Assembly (NCBI RefSeq): GCF_018399035.1
Contig: NZ_CP073760.1
Span: forward strand, 5,662,339-5,726,338
Reading direction: 5' to 3'
DNA from: Thiocapsa sp.
GTDB lineage: Bacteria; Pseudomonadota; Gammaproteobacteria; Chromatiales; Chromatiaceae
DNA: 64,000 nucleotides
Shown in pieces: positions 50,938 to 61,333 of the stretch (position 1 is the first letter of the stretch; each line of letters opens with the position of its first letter). A program made the translations under genes and the position numbers. The notes beneath the pieces are model-generated. The model was not told where the DNA came from, ran no database searches, and was given only the letters and a program-made list of their open reading frames with translations.

Positions 50938-52488
50938 CTACGCCAACGCGGCGCTCGCCTGATCCGTCTCCGCTGCGATCGCCCGCTCGGCGATCGCCTC
51001 CGCGTAAAGCCGCACATAGCTGCGCGCGCTTGCCTCCCAACTGAAGTCCTGACGCATCCCCGTCGTTGCGAGCTTACGCCACGCCTGCGGATTGTCGCGA
51101 TACAGCTGGAGGGCCTGTCGGACGGCGTCGAGCAGGGCATCGGTGCGCGGCTCGTCGAACAGAAAACCGGTCGCGGTGCCGTCGGCGAGCGTGTCCGGGG
51201 TCGCATGGACCACGGTGTCGGCCAGCCCGCCGGTGCGGTGGGCGATGGGCGGCGTCCCGTAGCGCAGGCTATAGATCTGGTTGAGCCCGCAGGGCTCGAA
51301 GCGCGACGGCATCAAGAAGGCGTCCGAGCCGGCCTCGATGCGGTGCGCACGCGACTCCTCGTACTCGATGAAGACCCCGACCTGACGTGGATACAGGGCC
51401 GCGATGGTCAAAAGCGCCTGTTCCGTGCTGCGCTCTCCGGTCCCCTGGAAGACGACCTGGATGCGCGGGTCTTCGAGAAGCCGCGGGAGCATGGCGAGGA
51501 TCAGGTCCACACCCTTCTGCTCGACCAGGCGCCCGATATAGCCCAGCACGAAAGCGTCCTCGTTGCGCGGAAGCCCGACCTCGCGTTGGATGTCGAGCTT
51601 GTTCTCCGCCTTGAGTCCAAAGGTCTCCGGGTCATAGCATTGCAGGATATAGGGATCCGTCAGGGGATCCCAGATCCGATAATCGACCCCGTTGAGGATG
51701 CCGCTGAAGCGACTGCCGATCTGGCGCAGAAGTCCGTCGAGCCCGAATCCGAAACGTGCCGTGCGTACCTCCGCGGCATAGGATGGGCTGACGGTGTTGA
51801 CCCGGTCCGAGAAGATGATCCCGCCCTTGATGAAGGACATTCTCTGATGGAACTCCAAGCCCGAGACACTCCAGAGTGCAGGCGGCAGGCCGAGGCGGTC
51901 GAAGGTCGCGCGATCGAACAGACCCTGGTAGGCGAGATTGTGGATCGTAAACACGCTTGCGGGAGGTCGGGGCAGATCCTGAAAGAGCGCCGGAGCCAGT
52001 CCGGTTTGCCAGTCGTTCCCGTGCAGTACATCGGGTTGCCAGCCGAGCGCCGGCAGCCCGCGAGCGATCAGTGCAATGACCCGACAGAAGAGGAGGAACC
52101 GCTCGGCGTTGTCGCCCCAGTCGCGTCCGCTGAGGTCGGTGTAGGGATTGCCCTCGCGACAGAAGTGCTCGGGTGCGTCGACCAGATAGATCGGCAGGTC
52201 GTGATCCGGATGCTTGCCTTCGAGAATGCGCACCTGGGTGCGGCTCGTCGGGATCTTCAGCTCGCACAGCATCTTGGTGTCGCGCAACTGGCGTGTCGCG
52301 CGAGGATAGGCCGGCAGGATGAGCCGCACGTCGTGACCCAGGTCGCGCAATGCCGCCGGTAGACTGGCGGCGACATCGGCGAGCCCGCCGGTTTTGATCA
52401 GCGGATGAGCCTCGCTGCTCGCCATGAGGATATGCAGCGGCCGCTCCGGCGCGGTAATGTCCGGGGATAGAAGTAGCGATGGCTCCAT
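50938..52488 (-). CDS. glgA: Glycogen synthase (ADP-glucose)
   Basis: GlgA extends alpha-1,4-glucan from ADP-glucose. The KTGGLADV motif (Lys32) binds the nucleotide sugar, followed by ALRDLGHDVRLILPAYP. HGNDWQTGLAP, FTIHNLAYQG and the GT-B C-terminal motifs (GYIGRLVEQKGVDLIL, MPSRFEPCGLNQ) are present. The 516-aa protein is complete. It is divergent from zwf with 111 bp between, linking glycogen storage with hexose-phosphate use. Confidence 0.95.
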   Translation of the reverse strand: MEPSLLLSPDITAPERPLHILMASSEAHPLIKTGGLADVAASLPAALRDLGHDVRLILPAYPRATRQLRDTKMLCELKIPTSRTQVRILEGKHPDHDLPIYLVDAPEHFCREGNPYTDLSGRDWGDNAERFLLFCRVIALIARGLPALGWQPDVLHGNDWQTGLAPALFQDLPRPPASVFTIHNLAYQGLFDRATFDRLGLPPALWSVSGLEFHQRMSFIKGGIIFSDRVNTVSPSYAAEVRTARFGFGLDGLLRQIGSRFSGILNGVDYRIWDPLTDPYILQCYDPETFGLKAENKLDIQREVGLPRNEDAFVLGYIGRLVEQKGVDLILAMLPRLLEDPRIQVVFQGTGERSTEQALLTIAALYPRQVGVFIEYEESRAHRIEAGSDAFLMPSRFEPCGLNQIYSLRYGTPPIAHRTGGLADTVVHATPDTLADGTATGFLFDEPRTDALLDAVRQALQLYRDNPQAWRKLATTGMRQDFSWEASARSYVRLYAEAIAERAIAAETDQASAALA

Positions 52489-52599
52489 GGAGGGTCCCTA
52501 AATCCGAGTGAAGCGGTTGCCGGCGCGGCACGCCTGGCTTGGCAACAGTATGACAGGGCTCACGTTATCACATTTGTCCGCGATCGAGGCACCAAGGCC

Positions 52600-54075
52600 A
52601 TGCTGGATCCCTGCACCATCCTGATCTTCGGCTCGACGGGTAACCTGGTGAGCATCAAGCTGCTCCCGGCGCTCTATCACATCGAGGCGGCGGAACGTCT
52701 TCATCCCGAGACTCGGATCATCGGATTCGGCCGACGCCCCTGGTCGGACGACGACTGGCGCGAGCAGGTCCGGGCGAGGCTCGCCGAACGACTGCCCGGC
52801 GCCACCCACGCGCCTGTCCTGGAGCGTCTGCTCGGTCGGATGCGCTTCGTCGAAGGCGACCTGGAAGAGTCCGCCGGTTACGTGCGCCTGGCCGAACGAT
52901 TGCGCGAGGAGACGGACATCCCGGCCAACCTCATGACCTATCTGGCGGTGGCGCCGAAGCACTATGGCGGCATCGTCGATAACCTCGCCGCCCGGGGCCT
53001 GAACGCCGAGGACGGACGTTGGTCCCGCCTGGTGGTGGAGAAACCCTTCGGTTTCGACCTCGAGAGCGCGGCCATTCTCGATCGCCGCATTCGGCGTTGT
53101 TTCGGCGAGTCGCAGATCTTTCGCATCGATCACTATCTGGGCAAGAGCACGGTGCAGAACATCCTGGTGTTCCGCTTCGCCAATCTGATGCTCGAGCCCC
53201 TTTGGAATCGCAACTATATCGATCACGTTCAGATCTCGCACGCCGAGGCCGCCGGGATCGGGGAGCGCGCCGGTTTCTACGACGGTGTGGGCGCCATGCG
53301 CGACATGATCCAGAGCCATCTTCTGCAGATGCTGACCCTGGTGGCGATGGAGCCTCCGCCCTGTCTGGATGCCGAGGCGCTGCGCGACGAGAAGGTCAAG
53401 GTTCTGCGCTCGATCCGGCCGATCCCGCGCGAGGCGGTGCATGCCCAGGCCTTTCGCGCACAGTACGGGCCCGGCGCGTCGGGCGCAAACAAGGTTCCGG
53501 GCTATCGCGACGAGCCCGGCGTCGGGCACAACAGCACGACCGAGACCTATGCCTCGCTGAAGCTCTACATCGACAACTGGCGCTGGCGCAACGTGCCCTT
53601 TTATCTGCGCACGGGAAAGCGTCTTGCCCGCAGCAACTCCCTGATCGCCATCCGGTTCAAGCATCCGCCGCAGCAACTGTTTCGCTATACGGCCATCGAG
53701 CAGCTCAAACCCAACTGGCTGCTGCTCAACATCCAGCCCAACGAGTGCATCCGCATGGAGATCCAGGTCAAGCAACCCGGACTGGAGATGCGCACCCAAA
53801 CCGAGCGATTGGACGCGAGCCGGTGCACCATCCCGTCCGAGCAGATCGACGCCTACGAGGCGCTCATCCTGGACGTGATCGAGGGCGACCATACCCATTT
53901 CCTGCGCTTCGACGAGGTCGATTGGGCGTGGCGAGTGGTGGATCCGGTACTGAAGCTGTGGTCCACCGAGCGCGACTTCATCCAGACCTATCCGGCCGGG
54001 TCCTGCGGACCGCCCGAAGCCAATCGATTGTTCGACAGAGACGATCAGTCCTGGCGCGAGGGGATGGACGAGTAA
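52600..54075 (+). CDS. zwf: Glucose-6-phosphate 1-dehydrogenase
   Basis: Zwf oxidises glucose-6-phosphate with NADP+, starting the oxidative pentose phosphate and Entner-Doudoroff routes. N-terminal FGSTGNLVSIKLLPALYH is the dinucleotide-binding region, VEKPFGFDLESA binds substrate, and the active-site RIDHYLGKSTVQNILVFRFAN-like block lies near residue 178. At 491 aa it is full length. It precedes pgi by 47 bp, so both form a unit interconverting and oxidising hexose phosphates. Confidence 0.96.
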   Translation: MLDPCTILIFGSTGNLVSIKLLPALYHIEAAERLHPETRIIGFGRRPWSDDDWREQVRARLAERLPGATHAPVLERLLGRMRFVEGDLEESAGYVRLAERLREETDIPANLMTYLAVAPKHYGGIVDNLAARGLNAEDGRWSRLVVEKPFGFDLESAAILDRRIRRCFGESQIFRIDHYLGKSTVQNILVFRFANLMLEPLWNRNYIDHVQISHAEAAGIGERAGFYDGVGAMRDMIQSHLLQMLTLVAMEPPPCLDAEALRDEKVKVLRSIRPIPREAVHAQAFRAQYGPGASGANKVPGYRDEPGVGHNSTTETYASLKLYIDNWRWRNVPFYLRTGKRLARSNSLIAIRFKHPPQQLFRYTAIEQLKPNWLLLNIQPNECIRMEIQVKQPGLEMRTQTERLDASRCTIPSEQIDAYEALILDVIEGDHTHFLRFDEVDWAWRVVDPVLKLWSTERDFIQTYPAGSCGPPEANRLFDRDDQSWREGMDE

Positions 54076-54122
54076 CCCCCCGACAGCCGCAGAATCCGCC
54101 AACGCCTTATCAGGAGAACCTC

Positions 54123-55772
54123 ATGACATCGCTCATCAATCAAACACCCGCGTGGCGGGCGCTGGAGCAGCACAGACACGAGATGCAGGACGTCGCGATG
54201 CGCGATCTCTTCGCGTCCGATCCCGGCCGCGCCGACAGGATGCGCTTGTCCGTCGCGGGACTGCGTCTTGATTACTCGAAGAACCTCGCCACCCCGCAGA
54301 CCCTCGCGCTGCTGCTCGATCTGGCTGAAACCGCCGACATGAGCGGATGGATCGCTCGGATGTTCGGCGGCGAGCCCATCAACAACACCGAGGAGCGCGC
54401 GGTGTTGCATGTGGCCCTGCGCAATCGCTCCAATCGACCGATTCCGGTCGAAGGTCAGGACGTGATGCCGGGGGTCAACCGCGTGCTCGAGCGTCTCGAG
54501 TCGTTCGTCGGGTTGGTCCGCTCGGGCGAGTGGAAGGGCTTTCAGGGCCAGTCCATCCGCGATGTCGTCAACATCGGCATCGGCGGCTCCAACCTCGGGC
54601 CCAAGATGGTCCGCACGGCGCTCGGTGCTTACGGCAGCAACGACCTTCGGGTCCACTTCGTCTCGAATGTCGACGGGACCCATCTTCTGGAGACGCTCAA
54701 CGACCTGGATCCGGCACGCACACTCTTCATCGTCGCCTCCAAGACCTTCACGACCCAGGAGACCATGACCAATGCCACCAGCGCGCGCGACTGGCTGCTG
54801 GCGGCGGCGCGCGACCCGGCAGCGGTCGCCAAGCACTTCGTTGCGGTCTCGACCAATGCCGAGAAGGTGTCCGCCTTCGGGATCGACACCCGGAACATGT
54901 TCGGGTTTTGGGATTGGGTCGGCGGGCGCTATTCGCTCTGGTCGGCCATCGGTCTGCCGATCGCGTTGGCGGTCGGCTACGAGCGCTTCGTGGAGCTGCT
55001 CGAGGGCGCCTTTGCGATGGACGAGCACTTCAGAACCGCCCCGCCGGCGGAGAACATGCCCGTCGTGCTGGGTCTGCTCGGGGTCTGGTACGCCAATTTT
55101 TGGGGTGCACGAACCCATGCCGTCTTGCCCTACGATCAGTATTTGAGGCTCTTGCCGGCATACCTTCAGCAAGGCGATATGGAGAGCAACGGCAAAGGCG
55201 TGACCCGCGAGGGTGTCGCCGTGGACTACACGACCGGCCCGGTCGTTTGGGGCGAGCCGGGCACCGACGGGCAACATGCCTTCTACCAGCTCATCCATCA
55301 GGGCACGCAACTGATCCCGGCGGATTTCATCGGCGCGATCAAGAGCCACAACGAGCTCGGCGATCACCACTTAAAACTCATGGCCAACTTCTTTGCGCAA
55401 ACCGAGGCACTGATGCGCGGGCGCACCACCGAGGAGGCGCTCGCCGAGATGCTCGGTGCCGGGGTCCCGAGAGAGCGGGCGCAGTTTCTCGCGCATCACC
55501 GCACCTTCCCGGGCAGCCGTCCGACGAACAGCATCCTGATGGAGCGCCTGACCCCCTTCACGCTGGGGGCCTTGATTGCGCTCTACGAGCATCGGATCTT
55601 CGTGCAGGGCGTCCTTTGGGGGATCAACTCGTTCGACCAGTGGGGCGTGGAGCTCGGCAAACAGCTTGCGGGGGTGATTCTCGAAGAGCTCCGCGAAGGG
55701 CATGTCGGCGCGGATCACGATGCATCGACGCGTGCCCTGCTGAACGACTTCATCCGGGGCCGCCGCGCCTGA
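54123..55772 (+). CDS. pgi: Glucose-6-phosphate isomerase
   Basis: Pgi interconverts glucose-6-phosphate and fructose-6-phosphate. Motifs: MFGGEPINNTEERAVLHVAL, DVVNIGIGGSNLGPKMV, ASKTFTTQETMTNA, GRYSLWSAIGLPIAL and the C-terminal signature GVLWGINSFDQWGVELGK. The 549-aa length is that of the long bacterial/eukaryotic-type enzyme. AGGAGAA lies upstream of the ATG. It is cotranscribed with zwf. Confidence 0.97.
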   Translation: MTSLINQTPAWRALEQHRHEMQDVAMRDLFASDPGRADRMRLSVAGLRLDYSKNLATPQTLALLLDLAETADMSGWIARMFGGEPINNTEERAVLHVALRNRSNRPIPVEGQDVMPGVNRVLERLESFVGLVRSGEWKGFQGQSIRDVVNIGIGGSNLGPKMVRTALGAYGSNDLRVHFVSNVDGTHLLETLNDLDPARTLFIVASKTFTTQETMTNATSARDWLLAAARDPAAVAKHFVAVSTNAEKVSAFGIDTRNMFGFWDWVGGRYSLWSAIGLPIALAVGYERFVELLEGAFAMDEHFRTAPPAENMPVVLGLLGVWYANFWGARTHAVLPYDQYLRLLPAYLQQGDMESNGKGVTREGVAVDYTTGPVVWGEPGTDGQHAFYQLIHQGTQLIPADFIGAIKSHNELGDHHLKLMANFFAQTEALMRGRTTEEALAEMLGAGVPRERAQFLAHHRTFPGSRPTNSILMERLTPFTLGALIALYEHRIFVQGVLWGINSFDQWGVELGKQLAGVILEELREGHVGADHDASTRALLNDFIRGRRA

Positions 55773-56366
55773 GGTCGACGCGTCGCATCCCCATGCGATG
55801 GCGAGATCGGGCGCCGTTCGGGTGTGGGCCGAGGTCGAGCGTCGGCGTGACCCGAAATCCGTAAGCGCCTCACGGTGATGTTGCTCGCGGGATGAACCCC
55901 GGCGCCGGTGCGCTGTCTTTTAAACCGGCGCTGCGTCTTGGTGCTAGTCTCTATGCATCGGTGTGGGGCGAGGGTTGCCCACCGCCGAAGCGTGCAGAGC
56001 GGAGTGTCCGGCTGAGCCTTCGCCGAACGCGGCCGAACGCGTTCGACTCAAGCGGTTCTATGCCGCTTGTGCGGCGGCGCGCGCGCCTTCATCGGCGGGT
56101 CCGGTCGACGCTGTCGACTTCCCGGGACGTGCTTGCACTTTATTGGTGCGCGATCTGGCCGCGCCGGTGCGCTGGTGCGCCGCGCGCGACCAGGCCCGGT
56201 ACCGGCGCGGTGCAGAGGCGGCATTGCATCCGATGGCGCGCATATTGCTGATCTTCGAATCCAAACCTTGTCTTTCCCACAGTTCGCCCCGAGCACTGTA
56301 CCGAGGCGAGATGCGGTCGACACTGGGTCGGGCGAGCAACAACAGCTTCCGAGCGAGGTAATATTT
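55773..56366. other. 594-bp leader between pgi and prkA without a supported gene
   Basis: Only Arg-rich frames without homology are open here. No tRNA, clear terminator or riboswitch was recognised. The length suggests a regulated promoter region or long 5' UTR for the prkA operon. Confidence 0.5.
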
Positions 56367-58289
56367 ATGTCGATCTTCGAACGCTACCAGGCACGCTACG
56401 AGTCATCCCGCGAGGAGGTAATGACCCTCGACGAGTACTTGCAACTGTGCAAGTCCGACCCGAGCACCTACGCAGGGGCGGCGCAGCGCTTGCTGACGGC
56501 GATCGGCGAGCCGGAGCTCGTCAATACCCGCGATGATCCGAGACTCAGTCGGATCTTTCAGAACAAGATGATTCGGCGCTACCCCGCATTCTCCGAGTTT
56601 TACGGGATGGAGGAGGCGATCGAGCATCTGGTCTCCTACCTTAAGCACGCGGCTCAGGGGCTCGAGGAGAAGAAGCAGATCCTCTATCTGCTCGGCCCGG
56701 TCGGCGGCGGAAAATCGTCGCTCGCCGAAAAGCTCAAAGAGTTGATGGAGCTGCGACCCTTCTACGCGATTCACGAGTCGCCCGTGTTCGAGTCACCGCT
56801 CGGCTTGTTTTCGCCCGAAGAAGACGGCCCCATCCTCGAGGAGGATTACGGGATTCCGTCCCGCTATCTGCGCACCATCATGTCGCCCTGGGCGGTCAAG
56901 CGCCTGCAGGAATACCGCGGCGACATTACGCAGTTCAAGGTCGTGAAGCTCTACCCGTCGGTGCTCGAGCAGGTTGCCATCGCGAAGACCGAGCCCGGTG
57001 ACGAGAACAACCAGGACATCTCCTCGCTGGTCGGCAAGGTGGACATCCGGCAGTTGGAGCGATTTGCTCAACACGACGCGGACGCCTACAGCTATTCCGG
57101 TGCACTGTGTCGCGCAAACCAAGGTGTGATGGAGTTCGTCGAGATGTTCAAGGCGCCGATCAAGGTGCTGCATCCGCTTCTCACCGCAACCCAGGAAGGC
57201 AATTACAACGGAACCGAAGGGCTGTCCGCACTGCCGTTCCAAGGCATCATCCTTGCGCACTCCAACGAGTCGGAATGGCAGAGCTTTCGCAACAACAAAA
57301 ACAACGAGGCATTCCTCGACCGCGTCTTTATCGTCAAGGTTCCCTATTGCCTGCGCGTCAACGAAGAGACCCAAATCTACGAGAAGCTGCTCTTCAACAG
57401 CTCGCTTTCCGATGCGCCGTGTGCGCCCGGAACCCTGTCGATGATGGCCCAGTTTTCGGTGTTGACGCGTGTGAAAGAGCCCGAAAATTCGAGTGTTTTC
57501 TCGAAGATGCGCGTCTACAACGGGGAAAACCTCAAAGACACCGATCCGAAAGCCAAGTCCATGCAGGAGTATCGGGACTATGCCGGGGTCGACGAGGGGA
57601 TGTCGGGAATCTCGACACGCTTCGCGTTCAAGATCCTTTCGCAGGTCTTCAACTTCGATCACAGCGAGGTTGCGGCCAATCCCGTTCACCTCTTGTACGT
57701 CCTCGAGCGCCAGATCACGCGTGAGCAGCTGCCCCCGGAAACCCATGAGCGCTATCTGAGCTTCCTCAAGCAATACCTTGCCCCGCGGTATGCTGAGTTC
57801 ATCGGCAAGGAGCTTCAAACGGCCTACTTGGAGTCTTATGCGGAATACGGTCAAAACATCTTCGATCGCTATGTGACCTATGCGGATTACTGGATTCAGG
57901 ACCAGGAGTATCGCGACCCCGATACAGGCGAGATGATGAATCGCGGCGGACTCAACGAAGAACTCGAGAAGATCGAGAAGCCGGCGGGGATCTCCAACCC
58001 GAAGGATTTCCGAAACGAGATCGTGAACTTCGTTCTGCGGGCACGCGCGAACAACGGCGGCGCCAATCCGAAATGGACCAGTTACGAGAAGCTGCGTGTC
58101 GTCATCGAGAAGAAGATGTTCTCCAATACCGAGGAGCTTCTGCCGGTGATTTCGTTCAACGCCAAGGCGTCCGTCGACGAGCAGAAGAAGCACGATCAGT
58201 TCGTCGATCGCATGACCGAAAAGGGCTACACGCCGAAGCAGGTCAGGCTGCTCTCGGAATGGTATCTGCGGGTTCGCAAATCGCAGTAG
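56367..58289 (+). CDS. prkA: PrkA family serine protein kinase/AAA+ protein
   Basis: PrkA (YeaG in E. coli) is an AAA+ protein with a C-terminal kinase-related domain. It is induced by starvation and nitrogen stress, and Lon-like protease activity has been reported for the Bacillus protein. Walker A GPVGGGKSSL lies near residues 109-118, and IFERYQARYESSREEVMTLDEYL is the family start. The 640-aa protein is complete. GAGG lies about 9 nt before the ATG. It begins the conserved prkA-yeaH-ycgB gene set. Confidence 0.95.
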   Translation: MSIFERYQARYESSREEVMTLDEYLQLCKSDPSTYAGAAQRLLTAIGEPELVNTRDDPRLSRIFQNKMIRRYPAFSEFYGMEEAIEHLVSYLKHAAQGLEEKKQILYLLGPVGGGKSSLAEKLKELMELRPFYAIHESPVFESPLGLFSPEEDGPILEEDYGIPSRYLRTIMSPWAVKRLQEYRGDITQFKVVKLYPSVLEQVAIAKTEPGDENNQDISSLVGKVDIRQLERFAQHDADAYSYSGALCRANQGVMEFVEMFKAPIKVLHPLLTATQEGNYNGTEGLSALPFQGIILAHSNESEWQSFRNNKNNEAFLDRVFIVKVPYCLRVNEETQIYEKLLFNSSLSDAPCAPGTLSMMAQFSVLTRVKEPENSSVFSKMRVYNGENLKDTDPKAKSMQEYRDYAGVDEGMSGISTRFAFKILSQVFNFDHSEVAANPVHLLYVLERQITREQLPPETHERYLSFLKQYLAPRYAEFIGKELQTAYLESYAEYGQNIFDRYVTYADYWIQDQEYRDPDTGEMMNRGGLNEELEKIEKPAGISNPKDFRNEIVNFVLRARANNGGANPKWTSYEKLRVVIEKKMFSNTEELLPVISFNAKASVDEQKKHDQFVDRMTEKGYTPKQVRLLSEWYLRVRKSQ

Positions 58290-58537
58290 GTGTGAGGGGT
58301 AGACACCGATCCGAGCGGTGTCACTCTCGACGGTCGGGTGACTCTCGCGGCGAGGGCACAGGCCGCCTCGGCCTCGCCGGTCGGCGGTCGATCGCGTGAT
58401 CGGCCGTCGGGTCCGGCGGCATCATGGCGGTGTCGAGCGCAGCAAAGGAAAGGGCGATCAGGGAGTCGAACGCAGGCGCGGGAACCGACTTGCGCGATTC
58501 GTCGTTGTTTTACCCAGCCGAGCAGGCAAGAGTCCTT

Positions 58538-59809
58538 ATGTCACACTTCATCGACCGTCGACTGAACGGCAAGAACAAGAGCACGGTCAATAGACAGCGT
58601 TTCTTGAAGCGCTATAAGTCGCAACTCAAGCGCTCGGTCGCCGATGCCGTGAACAAACGCAGCATTACGGATATCGACTCGGGCGAGCGTGTGGGTATCC
58701 CGTCCAAGGATATCTCCGAGCCGGTGTTTCATCACGGCAAAGGGGGAGTCCGCGACATGGTGCATCCCGGCAACAAGGACTTCGTCACCGGGGATCGGAT
58801 CCGGCGTCCGGAAGGCGGCGGCGGGGACGGCTCGGGCCAAGGCAAGGCCGGAAAGGGCGGAAAAGGCGACGACGACTTCGTCTTCGAGCTGTCGCGCGAA
58901 GAGTTCATGGACCTCTTGTTCGATGACCTCGAGCTTCCCAATCTGGTGCGGAACCAGTTGATGGGGACGACCGAGTTCAAAACGGTGAGGGCCGGTTATT
59001 CGACCGACGGATCACCCTCCAATATCGACGTCGTGCGCTCGCTCAAGGGTGCCATCGCACGCCGAACGGCAATCGGGGCACCGCTGCGCGCGCGTGCGCG
59101 CGAGCTCGAGGAGGAGCTTCGGACACTGCTCGACAGCGGCATCGACGAGACGGATTCGCGCGTGCGCGAGATTCGCGAAGAGATCGATCGACTGCGCACC
59201 CGGATTGCTGCACTGCCCTTTATCGACACCTTCGACCTGCGCTACCAGAGCTTCACGAAGCTACCCGAGCCGACGAGCAAAGCGGTGATGGTCTGCATCA
59301 TGGATGTCTCGGGCTCGATGGATCAGGTGCGCAAGAATCTCGCGAAGCGGTTCTTTATCCTGCTGTATCTATTCCTCCAGCGGAACTACGACAAGATCGA
59401 CGTCGTCTTCATTCGTCATCATACGATCGCTCAAGAGGTCGACGAGCAGGAGTTCTTCTATTCGCGCGAGACCGGGGGCACGGTCGTATCGAGTGCGTTG
59501 AATCTGGCCTACGACGTTCTCAAAGAGCGCTACGATTCTTCGGTGTGGAACATCTATGCCGCGCAAGCCTCGGACGGAGATAACTGGGATTCCGATTCGA
59601 CGGTCTGCCGTGATCTGCTGGTGGAGAAGCTGATGCCCTTGATGCGCTATTTCGCCTATGTCGAGATCACCCCGCGTCAGCATCAGAGCCTTTGGTATGC
59701 CTACCAAGAGGTCAGGGCGATGCACCGGCACTTTGCGATGCAGGAGATCGACGGTGCCGAGGATATCTTTCCCGTGTTCCGGGAGCTGTTCAGGAGGCAG
59801 GAGGCATGA
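58538..59809 (+). CDS. yeaH: YeaH, DUF444 von Willebrand A-like protein
   Basis: YeaH works with YeaG/PrkA in stress adaptation by an unknown mechanism. The 423-aa protein has the family start IDRRLNGKNKSTVNRQRFLKR-like block and the VFHHGKGGVRDMVHPGN segment. A Gly/Lys-rich linker follows, then a vWA-like domain whose MIDAS motif DVSGSMD lies near residue 255. I start at MSHFID; the open frame extends upstream but is not family-like. Its stop overlaps the ycgB start (ATGA). Confidence 0.94.
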   Translation: MSHFIDRRLNGKNKSTVNRQRFLKRYKSQLKRSVADAVNKRSITDIDSGERVGIPSKDISEPVFHHGKGGVRDMVHPGNKDFVTGDRIRRPEGGGGDGSGQGKAGKGGKGDDDFVFELSREEFMDLLFDDLELPNLVRNQLMGTTEFKTVRAGYSTDGSPSNIDVVRSLKGAIARRTAIGAPLRARARELEEELRTLLDSGIDETDSRVREIREEIDRLRTRIAALPFIDTFDLRYQSFTKLPEPTSKAVMVCIMDVSGSMDQVRKNLAKRFFILLYLFLQRNYDKIDVVFIRHHTIAQEVDEQEFFYSRETGGTVVSSALNLAYDVLKERYDSSVWNIYAAQASDGDNWDSDSTVCRDLLVEKLMPLMRYFAYVEITPRQHQSLWYAYQEVRAMHRHFAMQEIDGAEDIFPVFRELFRRQEA

Positions 59810-61296
59810 CCAAGAACCTCATCTCGGATTCCTCCGAATGGTCGTTTCCTTTGCTCGAGAGGTTCGATCGGGAGATCGGCCGCTTGGCCCGCGATGTCTA
59901 CGGTCTGGATACCTATGCCAATCAGATCGAGGTCATCAGCTCCGAGCAGATGATCGATGCCTATTCGTCGGTCGGTCTGCCCATCAATTATCCGCATTGG
60001 TCGTTCGGCAAGCAGTTCGTCGCAACCGAACAGACCTATCGGCGCGGTCAGATGGGACTGGCCTACGAGATCGTGATCAACTCCGATCCCTGTATCGCCT
60101 ACCTCATGGAGGAGAACACGCTCCCGATGCAGGCCCTCGTCATCGCGCATGCCTGCTACGGCCACAACAGTTTCTTTAAAGGCAACTATCTCTTCCGCAC
60201 CTGGACGAGCGCCGATGCGATCATCGACTACCTGGTCTTTGCTCGACGATTCATCGCCGAATGCGAAGAACGCTACGGTCAGGCCGAGGTCGAGATCTTG
60301 CTTGATTCCTGTCACGCATTGATGAATCACGGCGTAGATCGCTACAAGCGACCGACGCCCTTGACGCTCGCCGAGGAACAACGTCGCCAAAAGGAGCGCG
60401 CCGCGTATCTGCAATCGATGGTCAATGATTTGTGGCGAACCCTGCCGACCTTCGATACGGACGACGGTGCGGAGCAGGATGTGCGCTGGCCGGATGAACC
60501 GCAGGAGAACCTGCTTTACTTCATCGAAAAAAACGCCCCGCTGCTCGAGCCCTGGCAGCGCGAGATCGTTCGGATTGTCCGCAAGCTGGGTCAATATTTC
60601 TACCCACAGCGCCAGACGCAGGTCATGAACGAGGGCTGGGCAACATTCTGGCACTACACGCTCATGAATCATCTGTACGACGAAGGCTTCGTCACGGATG
60701 GTTTCATGATGGAGTTCCTGCAGTCGCATACCGGCGTGGTCTTCCAGCCCACGTTCGACGTGCCCTATTACAACGGGATCAATCCCTACGCGCTCGGTTT
60801 TGCGATGATGCGTGATATCCGGAGGATTTGCGAGCAGCCGACCGACGAGGATCGTCACTGGTTCCCGGACATCGCGGGCGGTGACTGGCTGAAGGTCTTG
60901 GACTTCGCCATGCGCAACTTCAAGGACGAGAGTTTTGTTGCACAGTATCTTTCGCCGACGGTCATGCGCGATCTGCGCTTGTTTGCGATCGCGGACGACG
61001 ACCGCGAGGAGCACCTGGAGGTCACGGCGATCCACGAGGAGCAGGGCTACCGTGCGTTGCGACAGTCACTCGCCGAGCAGTACAACCTCGGCTCCCGCGA
61101 GCCGAATATTCAGGTGTTCAATGTCGATCGTCGCGGGGACCGCTCCATGACCTTGCGGCACTATCGGCACAATCGGCGGCCTCTGGGTGATTCGGTCGAT
61201 GAGATGCTGCGCCATATCAGGCGACTGTGGGGCTTCACCGTCCGCTTGGAGGCCCTGGACGAGAACGGCAGAACACAGTTGATCGGCGAGTGTTGA
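59806..61296 (+). CDS. ycgB: SpoVR/YcgB family protein
   Basis: The SpoVR family is named for a Bacillus spore-cortex gene; in Gram-negative bacteria YcgB accompanies PrkA and YeaH, and its biochemistry is unknown. The 496-aa sequence has YPHWSFGKQFVATEQTYRRG, AHACYGHNSFFKGNYLF, the MNEGWATFWHYTLMNHLY block and QPTFDVPYYNGINPYALGF. It is translationally coupled to yeaH. The L,D-transpeptidase gene follows after only 37 bp. Confidence 0.95.
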   Translation: MTKNLISDSSEWSFPLLERFDREIGRLARDVYGLDTYANQIEVISSEQMIDAYSSVGLPINYPHWSFGKQFVATEQTYRRGQMGLAYEIVINSDPCIAYLMEENTLPMQALVIAHACYGHNSFFKGNYLFRTWTSADAIIDYLVFARRFIAECEERYGQAEVEILLDSCHALMNHGVDRYKRPTPLTLAEEQRRQKERAAYLQSMVNDLWRTLPTFDTDDGAEQDVRWPDEPQENLLYFIEKNAPLLEPWQREIVRIVRKLGQYFYPQRQTQVMNEGWATFWHYTLMNHLYDEGFVTDGFMMEFLQSHTGVVFQPTFDVPYYNGINPYALGFAMMRDIRRICEQPTDEDRHWFPDIAGGDWLKVLDFAMRNFKDESFVAQYLSPTVMRDLRLFAIADDDREEHLEVTAIHEEQGYRALRQSLAEQYNLGSREPNIQVFNVDRRGDRSMTLRHYRHNRRPLGDSVDEMLRHIRRLWGFTVRLEALDENGRTQLIGEC

Positions 61297-61333
61297 TCCG
61301 CCGGGGAGGCGTCGGGCCTGAGGGATAATCGGT

